Assembly (NCBI RefSeq): GCF_022647885.1
Contig: NZ_JALCLM010000001.1
Location: forward strand, 744,001 to 808,000
Length of the DNA stretch: 64,000 nt
DNA from: Bifidobacterium sp.
GTDB taxonomy: Bacteria > Actinomycetota > Actinomycetes > Actinomycetales > Bifidobacteriaceae
Reading direction: 5' to 3'
Part shown: positions 47,160 to 56,260 of the stretch, one piece after another
Layout of the letters: each line of letters begins with the position of its first letter
Position numbering within the stretch: the first letter of the stretch is position 1
Notes under the pieces: generated by a model
What the model was told of the DNA's origin: nothing
The model's database searches: none
What the model saw: only the letters and a program-made list of their open reading frames with translations
Made by a program: the position numbers and the translations under genes

Positions 47160-49430
47160 ATGCCAACAACGCAAGATTCAGACACTCAGAGTGTGCAGAA
47201 GAAATCTACACGCGCTTTGTCATGGAAAACTGGCAGGTTTATTGGCTGTATGCTGATTGCCATAATCGTGGCAGCAGTGTTGTCGCTGGTAGCGATAGGA
47301 ATAAGTGCCGGCGGTGTCAGTACCGCGGACTTGAGCTATAACTCCTTACACTACGACACACAAGTTCTTAAGAATGGCGATCTGCGGATTAAGCAACGTA
47401 TTAACATCAGACTCGCCCACCGCGAGGATGATGAGGGCGATACGAAGCCCTGGCGTCAGCTGTATCAGCAATACACCATCAACCCAGATAATCTGACCTC
47501 AATCTCTGATATATCGGTACGAAACATCAGCGATGATCAAACGTATACGCAAGGTAGTCCCATACCTCCTAGCCAAGTGCAAAGTACTGCGAATTGGGAT
47601 CAGGAGCAAGCAGGTCATTGGTATGTCGCCAATGTGAGTGACGCAGATAATCCCAGTGAGTACCAAGCTGACACAACAAGCAGCACTGGCAAGTATCCGG
47701 TTGAGATTGGTTGGAATATTCCTCAGACCAATCAGGCCGACAGCGTGGTGTTTGAGATTTCGATGACTTTCCATGGTGTGAGCACAGCGCACCCAGATGT
47801 TACTAATTTCCAGTGGGAACCATTTGGAGCTAGTAACCAGGTGCCCATCGAAACTGTGACTGCCTCTCTTCGCTTCCCTGAAGGAATCACCAGCACCAAC
47901 TCATGGGCTTGGTTGCACTATTCAGGCGTCTCCGAAACCTCGCGAGCAGATGACGGAACTCTAAAACTTACCGCACACAATGTGAATCCTGGACAACACC
48001 TTGATGTGGTGGCTATGTTTGATTCCTCAGCGAGTGATCAGGTGGTGCGGAGTAGTAATACGAATGCGAAGCAGCGCATTATGGATGACGAAACTCAGCA
48101 AGAAAGCAAAGCTCGTGATAGTGCGCGGTTGAAAGCACGATTAGCTATTGCTGCTTGGATCGTCGCCGCCATACTCGCTGTATTGGTGAGTTATAAAGCA
48201 ATACGTTCTGCTTTTTCAACATATGGCGAATCACGATATAGCGGCGATGTTGAGTACTGGCGTGATCCGCCAGAGATGAGTCCAGCTGCGGCAGCAGAAC
48301 TCAACGATTTCCTAGAAGGAGCCAGTACCAATCAGTCATCGAGACAAATGGCTTCAAGTGTGCTCTCTTTGGCATCAAAGCAGGCAATTTCCATCTATCC
48401 TGGTCCAGTCTCGTCATACTATGGCGTTGATTTACTCCAAACCTCTCCTGTAAATATCTCTGGGATGCTAGCTAATCAAGATCAACGTTCGCAGAAAGCA
48501 TTCAACTCAACTTCGACAATAGTCATTCGCCCTGTATGCACTGAGAATCGTGAATCTTTACATTTGAGCGCTTCAGAGGATGCGGCTCTACATATTTTAG
48601 AAGTTGCCGCGAGCCGTTTGCAGACGCCAGTGTTTGATCTCAAGCAGATGCAGCAAAACTTCAAAAAATGGGAATCAGGATATAAGGAACAGGAACGATT
48701 CACCAGTGCTGTAGCTAGAGAATTTGCCGTGTTGAAAGCCACGGCTATACGAGGCAGTTCCTCGGGATGGGGCACATTAGGTGTGATTCTTGCAGTTGTA
48801 GCGCTGGTTGTTGCTGCACTCAGTTCTTCGGGCTCCGGCCTAGCCGTGGGGTTGATTGTTGGATTCGTGCTACTAACAACTTCGATTTTCGCTTTAACAT
48901 ATGGCAAATTTACAGTCCTAACCCAAAAAGGACAGCACTACGCTGGTCAAGTCCATGGATTACGGCGCTATCTGCTTGATTTCAGCGCTTTCCAAGACCG
49001 AGGAGTGAACGATTTAGTACTCTGGGATCGTTATTTGGTCTATGCAGCAGCATTTGGTATCAGCAATCAGGCGTTGAAACAGCTTGCGCTTGCATATCCA
49101 CAACTCAGTGATCCGCAATGGTTGGATGAGCATGCTTCGGGATCGTTATTGTATTGGACTTATAGACCGTGGGCATTTGCAGGTGCTGCATATGGCTATG
49201 GAATGGGCGCGAGAATGAACACCTCGGCTGGCGTTCCAGGAGCTACACAAACCCCTAATATTGGTGCAGGTTTCGGTGATATAGGTAGTCAGTTGACTTC
49301 AAGTTTCTCATCCATCCATTCAACGATCCAAGCGGCTGCGCCGTCCTCGTCTTCCGGAGGTTCCTTCGGAGGTGGAGGCTTCGCAGGTGGTGGTGGAGGT
49401 TCTGGCGGTGGCTCCTTCGGCGGTAGATGA
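47160..49430 (+). CDS. DUF2207 membrane protein
   Basis: A 756-residue protein. An N-terminal membrane anchor (residues 30-55) is followed by an extracytoplasmic beta-rich DUF2207 domain, with membrane segments near 325-345 and a pair near 540-585. A cytoplasmic part with TTSIFALTYGKFTVLTQKGQ and a LLDFSAFQDRGVNDL motif comes next. It ends in a long Gly/Ser/Phe-rich tail (GGSFGGGGFAGGGGGSGGG), standard for this family. It is probably expressed with lemA. Function unknown; an envelope role is likely. Confidence 0.85.
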   Translation: MPTTQDSDTQSVQKKSTRALSWKTGRFIGCMLIAIIVAAVLSLVAIGISAGGVSTADLSYNSLHYDTQVLKNGDLRIKQRINIRLAHREDDEGDTKPWRQLYQQYTINPDNLTSISDISVRNISDDQTYTQGSPIPPSQVQSTANWDQEQAGHWYVANVSDADNPSEYQADTTSSTGKYPVEIGWNIPQTNQADSVVFEISMTFHGVSTAHPDVTNFQWEPFGASNQVPIETVTASLRFPEGITSTNSWAWLHYSGVSETSRADDGTLKLTAHNVNPGQHLDVVAMFDSSASDQVVRSSNTNAKQRIMDDETQQESKARDSARLKARLAIAAWIVAAILAVLVSYKAIRSAFSTYGESRYSGDVEYWRDPPEMSPAAAAELNDFLEGASTNQSSRQMASSVLSLASKQAISIYPGPVSSYYGVDLLQTSPVNISGMLANQDQRSQKAFNSTSTIVIRPVCTENRESLHLSASEDAALHILEVAASRLQTPVFDLKQMQQNFKKWESGYKEQERFTSAVAREFAVLKATAIRGSSSGWGTLGVILAVVALVVAALSSSGSGLAVGLIVGFVLLTTSIFALTYGKFTVLTQKGQHYAGQVHGLRRYLLDFSAFQDRGVNDLVLWDRYLVYAAAFGISNQALKQLALAYPQLSDPQWLDEHASGSLLYWTYRPWAFAGAAYGYGMGARMNTSAGVPGATQTPNIGAGFGDIGSQLTSSFSSIHSTIQAAAPSSSSGGSFGGGGFAGGGGGSGGGSFGGR

Positions 49431-49666
49431 TCAACAGTGTTGACGTGTATCCTGAGGGTGTTCTTTCCACTACTGTTGTGAAGCGTTATAGCTCAAATCT
49501 GAAGCAGAGTTGATGCAAGCACGGTGTTAAGACTCTTGACAATATAAGGTCAACAACACAGCTAGTCATATGCGCAGGGTTTGCGCCGAGCGACTGCATA
49601 GGAGTATGCAAGCACTAGGTTCACCGTTATTGTTGACAGGTAATCGTCATGTCGAAAGGAATGCTG

Positions 49667-50533
49667 ATGTCGCTGCTCACCAGAAATCTTGGACAACATA
49701 GCACCACGGCTGTAGGTTTGGGAGAAATGCCGCTGACCATAGAGGGCAAACCGGATTTGGAGCAGGCGGTTGAAACTATTCATGCTGCTCTTGATGCAGG
49801 GTGCCGCCATATTGATACCGCGTGGGCGTATTACGAGTCAGGCGGTGAGGAACAGACTGGTGAGAAGTTGGTGCGTCAAGCACTGGAATCATGGAGTGGT
49901 CCCAGCGATGAGGTTCTTGTAGCAACCAAAGTTGGCCATTTTAGGAATTTCACCGATGGCCGGCCAACATGGGATGTTGATGGTAGTCCGGCCAATCTTA
50001 TTCGGCGAGGCAAGCAATCTGCTCAGGCACTAGGCGTGCCTAGTATCGACTTGTTATATTTTCACCGTCCTGATCCTAAAGTGCCATATGCTGACTCCAT
50101 TGGAGCGATGAAGCAACTCGTCGACGAAGGTATCGCTCGTTCGGTAGGTATTTCCAATGCGAGTATCGATCAGATAGATATTGCTTTGGAAATTCTGGGC
50201 GATGATCTGGTAGCTGTGCAGAATCAATATTCTCCGGTGTATCGACAGACGGAAGATACATTGTCATACACGGCCGAGAAAGGTCTTGCCTTTGTCTGCT
50301 GGAGTCCTCTAGGAGGATTTCGTAAATCCAAGGATGAGACGCTCTTCGACCCATTTAAGCAGGTAGCTCAGCAACGTAGTGTCAGTTATCAACAAGTAGT
50401 GCTCGCTTGGGAATTGAGCAAAGGTAGGCACGTATTTGTTATTCCAGGAGCACATCGTCCGGCAACAATACTTGATTCGTTGCACGCTGGCGAACTTCAA
50501 CTCAGCACTGAAGAATTGACAATGTTGGGCTAG
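49667..50533 (+). CDS. Aldo/keto reductase
   Basis: A 288-residue (beta/alpha)8 enzyme. ATG 49667 has GAAAGGA six bases upstream; ATG codons at 49649 and 49661 are in frame. HIDTAWAYY has the catalytic Asp and Tyr, VLVATKVG the Lys, and DLLYFHRPDP the His. GISNASIDQID and the final VIPGAHRPATILDSL region bind NADP. It reduces carbonyl compounds with NADPH; the substrate cannot be read from sequence. The 218-bp upstream gap shows an inverted GTTGAC / GTCAAC pair near 49436-49552 but no gene. Confidence 0.88.
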   Translation: MSLLTRNLGQHSTTAVGLGEMPLTIEGKPDLEQAVETIHAALDAGCRHIDTAWAYYESGGEEQTGEKLVRQALESWSGPSDEVLVATKVGHFRNFTDGRPTWDVDGSPANLIRRGKQSAQALGVPSIDLLYFHRPDPKVPYADSIGAMKQLVDEGIARSVGISNASIDQIDIALEILGDDLVAVQNQYSPVYRQTEDTLSYTAEKGLAFVCWSPLGGFRKSKDETLFDPFKQVAQQRSVSYQQVVLAWELSKGRHVFVIPGAHRPATILDSLHAGELQLSTEELTMLG

Positions 50534-50672
50534 TGGACCGCTCCGCGAGTCATCCACAGCAGAGCTGTTCTTAGCAATTGCGTTACTCAGTAGTAGCGCA
50601 ATTCATACTGATACGGCGGCATACTTACAGTTCATAGAGATATGCAGATAACAGGTATAAGCAGGAGGAATG

Positions 50673-52382
50673 ATGACCTCGAATCTTTCCCGAGCACTGA
50701 TAATTGTCGATGTACAGCCCACATTCTGTGAAGGTGGTGAGCTGGCAGTTGAAGGAGGCAATGACACAGCCCAACGGATCGCTGACTATGTTACTGCGAA
50801 AGGTGGTTGTTACGACTTCATAGCAACAACACAGGATTGGCATATAGAGCCAGGTGACCATTTTTCATCAACACCTGATTTTGTTGATACTTGGCCATCT
50901 CACGGTTTGGCAGGAAGCTCACATGCACAGCTGCACCCAGCTATCGCGGCTCTAGATATTCAACACCACTTCAAAAAAGGCCAATATGCAGCCGCATACT
51001 CTGGTTTTGAAGGTGTGGAACTAGCTGAGGATCTTGATGTGCCCACCCGAGAACAAGTTACACAAGCTTGGCAGCAACATCGCACTTTAGCATCTGCCTT
51101 ACAATCGCGGCAGATCAGCGACGTGGATGTGGTGGGTATTGCTTTATCGCACTGCGTTAAAGAAACAGCATTAGATGCCAATAAACTTGGTTACCAGGTA
51201 CGTGTGCTGAGCAATCTTACTGTTCCGGTAAGTGAAGAGTTGGGTGTTGAAGCTTGTCATGAGATGCTCGCTGAAGGTATCACCATTGAGCCTTGGGTGG
51301 TTGATGTTCCTGATCGGGCAGTAGACGGTGGAGTCAATGTTGCCAACGCAGCCAACGCGGCTATATCCCCAGATGATTCTACGAATGCTGAGATACTCGA
51401 CGAAAGTTTGGTACCGAGCCATTACAACGATGGATCACCGGTTCCTGTAACGATCCCGATTGCCTTAGCTCCTGGTGTCTCGGTGGTGTATACCACCCGT
51501 TTGGGTGGTAGTTCTCATGGTGATTTTGCTTCGTTGAATCTTGGCGGCAAAGGTGGCGATGATTTGCTAGATGTGGTAGCGAATCGTACAGCCCTATCCC
51601 AAGAGCTCGGGCGCGAGTTATCCATTATCAGTCAGGTGCATTCCGGTACAGCCATTGATATTGATAAAGTTTGGACTCGCAATACCCCCTATGGCTTTGA
51701 CGCTAGTGGATCTACTGCTTCTTCACAGTCGCAAGCACACGCAGATAATGTGGCGCAAGATGTACAGGTCTTTGCGATAGCAGCTGATGGTCAGGTTTCT
51801 TTGAGCCAACAGCTGGCGATAGGCATGTTTGCTGCAGACTGTTTACCAGTGTTGCTAGCTGATCCAGCCACTGGTGTGATCGCTGCAGCACATTGTGGTC
51901 GGATGGGTTTGCTCCGCGGAATTATCGGAGAAACTGTGGATTTGATGGTGGCTCGAGGAGCTGATCGTCAGAGGATTGTCGCCACGTGTGGCCCTTGTAT
52001 TTGCGGAGACTGTTATGAAGTTGGTGATGAGATTGCCACAGATTTCGAGAAGCACTTCCCAGGTACTAGGACAATTACGCGCTTTGGCGGCCCAGGCGTT
52101 GATATCGCTGGTGCAGCGCTACAAGAGCTGCAGCGATCGGGTGTGAACAATATTGTCTCATCACAGCCTCGTGTGGATGCCGCAACTCAATATCTGAACG
52201 CTGATGAAGAATTGCGAACGATATGTGATGCAGATGGTGGGGAACAACTGGACGAACGCCTTGCTCAAATGAAACATAGCCTGTGCACACTCGAAAATCC
52301 CTTGTGGTTTTCACATCGCGCATCGGCATTGCACCACAAAGAGCATGAAGGACGCATGTTGGCGCTGATTATGCGCACTTGA
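50673..52382 (+). CDS. Fusion of nicotinamidase and YfiH/laccase-domain protein
   Basis: A 569-residue protein with two enzymes. Residues 1-215 are a nicotinamidase: IIVDVQPTFCEGGELAVEGG with the catalytic Asp, TTQDWHIEPGDHF with metal ligands Asp, His, His, a Lys in HHFKKGQYAAAYSGF and GIALSHCVKETALDA with the Cys. Residues 265-560 are a YfiH (DUF152) domain: TTRLGGSSHGDFASLN, SQVHSG, FAADCLPVLLAD, AAAHCGRMGLLRG and GPCICGDCYEVG, giving the zinc ligands His, Cys, His. YfiH proteins act as purine nucleoside phosphorylases or adenosine deaminases. Nicotinamide is made into nicotinate for NAD synthesis. ATG 50673 fits GGAGG. No stop or gap between the domains. Confidence 0.85.
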   Translation: MTSNLSRALIIVDVQPTFCEGGELAVEGGNDTAQRIADYVTAKGGCYDFIATTQDWHIEPGDHFSSTPDFVDTWPSHGLAGSSHAQLHPAIAALDIQHHFKKGQYAAAYSGFEGVELAEDLDVPTREQVTQAWQQHRTLASALQSRQISDVDVVGIALSHCVKETALDANKLGYQVRVLSNLTVPVSEELGVEACHEMLAEGITIEPWVVDVPDRAVDGGVNVANAANAAISPDDSTNAEILDESLVPSHYNDGSPVPVTIPIALAPGVSVVYTTRLGGSSHGDFASLNLGGKGGDDLLDVVANRTALSQELGRELSIISQVHSGTAIDIDKVWTRNTPYGFDASGSTASSQSQAHADNVAQDVQVFAIAADGQVSLSQQLAIGMFAADCLPVLLADPATGVIAAAHCGRMGLLRGIIGETVDLMVARGADRQRIVATCGPCICGDCYEVGDEIATDFEKHFPGTRTITRFGGPGVDIAGAALQELQRSGVNNIVSSQPRVDAATQYLNADEELRTICDADGGEQLDERLAQMKHSLCTLENPLWFSHRASALHHKEHEGRMLALIMRT

Positions 52383-52383
52383 T

Positions 52384-52502
52384 TTCGTTTGTGTAGGGAT
52401 TTCGTATGTAATCGCAAGTATGCATGTTTCAAAAGGGGCGGAATTTCGCCATTTCTCGCATCTTTGTATCATGATATTGATGCAAATCCCTACACAAACG
52501 AA
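52384..52502. repeat. MITE-like element, copy 1
   Basis: Perfect 19-bp inverted ends, TTCGTTTGTGTAGGGATTT and its complement, flank an 81-bp centre with GGGGCGGAATTTCGCC in the middle. Same family as 53511-53626 and 62898-63009. Confidence 0.75.
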
Positions 52503-52574
52503 GCTTCAACACATGCAAGTTCAGTGCAGATGAGTGTTGATGGGCTTCCTCGGCGTTCTGAGTTTTTTACTCTA

Positions 52575-53486
52575 ATGCCTATGAGCAATGTGGTAGTCAA
52601 TAACGCGTATGAATCCGATACAGTTGGCAGGGAAGGTTCTCAACAGCCAATTTCGCAGAATCATCAGGATGAATCCATCAAGACACCGGCAACAGTGCCG
52701 GTGGTTGCAGTGGTGCTAGCGGCAGGCTTGGGGAAACGTTTTGACGCTGAAACACCAAAACAACTGTTGGAAATTGATGGCAAGGCGATGATTGCTTGGT
52801 CACTCGAGACATTTGACAGTCATACTCAAGTAACAGATATCGTGGCTGTTGTGAACCCAACGGTTCGAGAGAGTGCAGAGTCTGCTCTCTCGAAGTGTGG
52901 CAAGCTGCGCATGGTGATTTCAGGTGGTGCAGAACGTTCAGATAGCACTGCAGCTGCTTTGCGCGCACTGGCCGATGCTGGAATCCCTAGTGAAGCGAAG
53001 ATCCTGATTCATGATGCCGCGAGACCATTTGTGAGCTCGGATGCCATTACTGCATGCATTGCAACATTAGATTGCTTCGATGCGGCTACTCTTGCAGTTC
53101 AATCTACTGACACAGTGTTGCTCACTGAAGACAGCGGGGAACAGCAAGGAGGGCATAAAACAATACGTGCTGTCCCTGAACGTACAAATACTTTTTGTGC
53201 TCAGACTCCTCAGTGTTTCAGATTCCACACCATTTGTGAGGCTTATGAGTTGGCCCGAGAAGATCCAGACTTTCATCCAAGTGATGATACCCGTGCAGTG
53301 GTGGAGTATTTACCTGATGTGAGCGTGGCAATTGTTGCTGGCGATGAAAGCAATATCAAAATTACGCGTCCTAGTGATGTGCCCCGCGCAGTGCACATAG
53401 CTGAGTCGCGTAAACGCGCAAAAGCCAAGGAAAGTGTGCATCGTATGTTGGCCAATGCCTTTGGAGACGCTTCCACGCCTCTTTAA
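52575..53486 (+). CDS. ispD: 2-C-methyl-D-erythritol 4-phosphate cytidylyltransferase
   Basis: About 303 residues. The core begins with VVAVVLAAGLGKRFDAETPK, the nucleotide-binding signature, continues with ISGGAERSDSTAAALRAL and LIHDAARPFVSSDAI, and later has QTPQCFRF and the EHxN-like SNIKITRPSD end. It makes CDP-methylerythritol in the MEP isoprenoid pathway. The start is unclear: ATG 52575 or 52581 would give a 35-residue extension before the core; the frame is open back to 52389 inside the repeat. No clear ribosome-binding site is seen. Confidence 0.88.
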   Translation: MPMSNVVVNNAYESDTVGREGSQQPISQNHQDESIKTPATVPVVAVVLAAGLGKRFDAETPKQLLEIDGKAMIAWSLETFDSHTQVTDIVAVVNPTVRESAESALSKCGKLRMVISGGAERSDSTAAALRALADAGIPSEAKILIHDAARPFVSSDAITACIATLDCFDAATLAVQSTDTVLLTEDSGEQQGGHKTIRAVPERTNTFCAQTPQCFRFHTICEAYELAREDPDFHPSDDTRAVVEYLPDVSVAIVAGDESNIKITRPSDVPRAVHIAESRKRAKAKESVHRMLANAFGDASTPL

Positions 53487-53510
53487 GATCGGTTGCATAG
53501 AGCGAACACA

Positions 53511-53626
53511 GTTTTGTGTAGGGTTTTCCGTCGGTACTGCGTATCACTGTTCTCTGATATTGGCGGAATTTCAACCTTTCTGATTACTATATACATTCCT
53601 TTGCTTCATAAATCCCTACACAAGCG
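53511..53626. repeat. MITE-like element, copy 2
   Basis: Ends TTGTGTAGGGTTT and AAATCCCTACACAA are complementary with one mismatch. The centre carries GGCGGAATTTC as in copy 1. It lies between ispD and the pcp-like gene, 25 bp after the ispD stop. Confidence 0.7.
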
Positions 53627-53710
53627 TGTGTGCTCAATGCTGAAGGCAAGCAAAGCCTCACAGATGTCATGATGCGAGCCGAATTGAGGGATTCGATATA
53701 GACTTGGGGC

Positions 53711-54388
53711 ATGGAGAAGTTCAACGTCGTGGTTTCCGGGTTTGACCGATATGAGGATGTTGAGGTCAACCCTTCATATGAGGTGCCCAAAGCTATTGAG
53801 CAGCAGGGTTTGGTGCCACACTCTGGTGATGATGATGCGCTAGATGGTGTTGAAGTCAATATCACCGCAGTGATGCTGCCGGTGAGTTTCTCGCAAGCTT
53901 GGCCACAACTGAAAACAGTGCTCAATCGTGTGCACCCCGATATTGTCATCGCAACTGGTTTGAAACATGCAGCTCGAGGCATCGCACTTGAACGTTGCGC
54001 TACTAATCAGCGTGATGCTTCAAACGCTGAGCAAGATGGAAAAACCGGAGAATTGATTCCCATCAGAGCTGATGGCCCAGCAGCATATTGGACGAGACTA
54101 CCGTTGCGTTCAATTCTTACAGATTTCAGTGCTCACGGCATCCCAGCTACCCTGAGTTCAGATGCAGGAACGTACGTATGTAACAGTTTGTTCTATAACC
54201 TCTTGAACTGGACTTCACAACAGCAGCATGTGCTTTCAGGCTTTGTCAGTTTCCCTTTAGTGAACGAATCAGCTAGTCATGAATATGGTTTGCCACTGCA
54301 ACAACAAATTGCAGCAGGCCAGGCAGTGATCAAAAGAAGTGTCCGTTATTTTAAGCAGCCCACATCCTCTGATATCTTGCTGGTATGA
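53711..54388 (+). CDS. pcp: Pyroglutamyl-peptidase I homologue lacking the catalytic His
   Basis: A 225-residue protein of the C15 family. VVVSGFDRYEDVEVNPS, DIVIATGLKHAARGIALERC (active-site Glu) and DAGTYVCNSLFYNLL (active-site Cys) align well. The third member, His in the usual GFIHVP-type motif, is Ser here (GFVSFPLVNES). A nearby His in SASHEYG cannot be assumed to replace it. The normal role is removal of N-terminal pyroglutamate. This copy may be inactive or altered. ATG 53711 follows GGGG. Confidence 0.8.
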   Translation: MEKFNVVVSGFDRYEDVEVNPSYEVPKAIEQQGLVPHSGDDDALDGVEVNITAVMLPVSFSQAWPQLKTVLNRVHPDIVIATGLKHAARGIALERCATNQRDASNAEQDGKTGELIPIRADGPAAYWTRLPLRSILTDFSAHGIPATLSSDAGTYVCNSLFYNLLNWTSQQQHVLSGFVSFPLVNESASHEYGLPLQQQIAAGQAVIKRSVRYFKQPTSSDILLV

Positions 54389-54567
54389 GATGTTGCAGAG
54401 CCCATGTGTAATCATGACCTGACAGTGCACGGCGTGTTGCGCTGAGAATGTGTCGGATAGAAATCATTCAGGTTTTTTCTAGAGCTTTTGAGCTACAGTT
54501 CAGACATGCAAGCACGCTGATTAATGGGCGATTAGCGCAAGCACAGTGATGGTGAACAGGAGTAAAT

Positions 54568-55932
54568 ATGGCGGACAATTTTCCGATTGCATTGCGCGGA
54601 TATGACAAGGAACGGGTAGATGCCGCACTTGCAGGTACGCGTGAAAATATTGCACGGCTGAGAGAGCAAATTCGTGCGTATGACGAGCGAGTACTCAAAT
54701 TGGAAGCTGAGTTGCAAGAAGAGAAGGCTCGTAAAACCAAAGGATCTAAGGACTCTTTTGCGTCGCTTGGTGCAAATGCACAGCAGTTGTTGGCTTCAGC
54801 TGAGCAGACCAGCACCGAGCTGCTGAACAGAGCCAAGCAAGATGCTTCAACAACTCGCCGCTCCGCACAAGAAGAAGCAGACACTCTCGTTAACAATGCC
54901 AAGATTGATTCGCGTCGCTTGATGGACGAAACTCAGGCAAAGGCCAAATCCATCATTAGCAATGCTCAGGATCAGGCGAAAACTATCACCACAGCAGCAC
55001 AGCAACAGGCTGAACAGCAGAAGGCTAGTGCGTCTAAAACAGTCGCAGAGCAGCGTCAGGCGCTGGACTTGGAACTCCAGAATTCGCGTGAAGAGCACAG
55101 TAAGCGTCTGTCTGCTCAAAAGGCTTCTCAAGAGCATGAGATTTCTGTGGCTCAAGCAGCGTCAGCACGCAAAATTGCTGAGCAGCGTCAGCAAGCTGAT
55201 GCTGAGATTACTCGGCTCAAGGGTGAAGCTAACGACCAGATCCAGCAGGCTCTTGCAGAAGCTAATAAGCGTTTAGGTGACGTGCGTGAACAAGTCTCAA
55301 AGACCTTAACCGATGCCAAGCGTAAGGCCAGTGAAATTACTGATGACGCGAGGACGAAGGCTCAACAAATCGTTGACGAAGCTGTAGTGACACGGGCAGA
55401 TACCATGTCTAAAGTTTCTGCTGAGGTTCAGCAGATTCGTGCGGATATTTCTGCCCAGCAGGACGAGGCAACGGCAAAGGTCAATGAGTTGCTCAAGCAT
55501 CTTGAAGAACGCAGAGTACAGACAGCAGCTGAGACTGAGGATTTACTTGGACAAGCCAAAGCTGCGCGTGAAGAGGCAGATGCGTATGCTGCACAGAAGC
55601 GCGCTCAGGCTGAGCATGAATCGACTGATATGCTGCATGCAGCAGAGAAAAAGGCACAATCTCTAGTCGAAGAGCGCCGAACAGCTGCTCAGGAGGAGCT
55701 TGAAGGGCTCAACGCTAGGATTACTAAGTTGCAACAGCGTGAAGCGACCATTACTGCTCGCGTTGACGAGCTCCGCTCCATTTTCACAAAGTCCTTTGGA
55801 TCTTTCGCACTTGATACAGATTCAGACACTCCCGTTAAGGAGTCTGAAGATGGTAATCAACAAGAAGGACCTGATGTGCCCGTAGTGAACACAGTTCCTG
55901 ACGAAGAACAGCAGGAATCCGAGTCTCGATGA
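54568..55932 (+). CDS. Coiled-coil polarity protein, DivIVA/Scy/FilP-like
   Basis: A 454-residue protein. The first 60 residues (FPIALRGYDKERVDAALAGT) resemble the membrane-binding DivIVA N-domain with the Gly-Tyr-x-x-x-x-Val-Asp motif. About residues 65-420 are nearly unbroken coiled coil rich in Ala, Gln, Glu and Lys. The last 40 residues are acidic and disordered. Actinobacterial proteins with this build (DivIVA, Scy, FilP) organise polar growth. GGAG lies before ATG 54568. Likely a cytoplasmic scaffold at the pole or septum. Confidence 0.75.
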   Translation: MADNFPIALRGYDKERVDAALAGTRENIARLREQIRAYDERVLKLEAELQEEKARKTKGSKDSFASLGANAQQLLASAEQTSTELLNRAKQDASTTRRSAQEEADTLVNNAKIDSRRLMDETQAKAKSIISNAQDQAKTITTAAQQQAEQQKASASKTVAEQRQALDLELQNSREEHSKRLSAQKASQEHEISVAQAASARKIAEQRQQADAEITRLKGEANDQIQQALAEANKRLGDVREQVSKTLTDAKRKASEITDDARTKAQQIVDEAVVTRADTMSKVSAEVQQIRADISAQQDEATAKVNELLKHLEERRVQTAAETEDLLGQAKAAREEADAYAAQKRAQAEHESTDMLHAAEKKAQSLVEERRTAAQEELEGLNARITKLQQREATITARVDELRSIFTKSFGSFALDTDSDTPVKESEDGNQQEGPDVPVVNTVPDEEQQESESR

Positions 55933-56075
55933 CTTCGTACCTGCTCTAAAGCGCTTGTTGACCTCAATAGGTGCTCTTGATGTAGTTTGTTGTAAAAATG
56001 GAAACTCCATGAATCGCCGTCCTGTAACAGGGAGCGGCGATTCATTGTTATAGGATTGCACACGGATTATCTGAG

Positions 56076-56132
56076 CAATGTGTAGATAGGCAATGTGTAG
56101 ATAGGCAATGTGTAGATAGGCAATGTGTAGAT
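56076..56132. repeat. Tandem 15-bp repeats before pepC
   Basis: Three exact copies of CAATGTGTAGATAGG (56076-56120) and a partial fourth (CAATGTGTAGAT). Another CAATGTGTAGAT lies at 56233-56244. Related GGTGTAGATA units occur at 60477-60519. The rest of 55,933-56,260 has no gene. Confidence 0.7.
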
Positions 56133-56260
56133 CAACATTGAGCAGATAAGTAATGGGTAGGTACAGTGTGTTGGTAGACAGCGTGGAGGAACACTGTGTA
56201 AGCAAGCAGTGTAAACACCATCTGTCAACAGACAATGTGTAGATGAAGGATTATCACAAC

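Noticed and set aside
54568-55932. Reading the coiled-coil protein as an SMC or phage tape measure protein
   Set aside because: No ATPase heads or hinge and no tape-measure core; the Gly-Tyr-x4-Val-Asp start fits the DivIVA group.
56076-56250. Possible CRISPR array
   Set aside because: The units are 15 bp with no unique spacers of constant length and no cas genes nearby, so this is a short tandem repeat.
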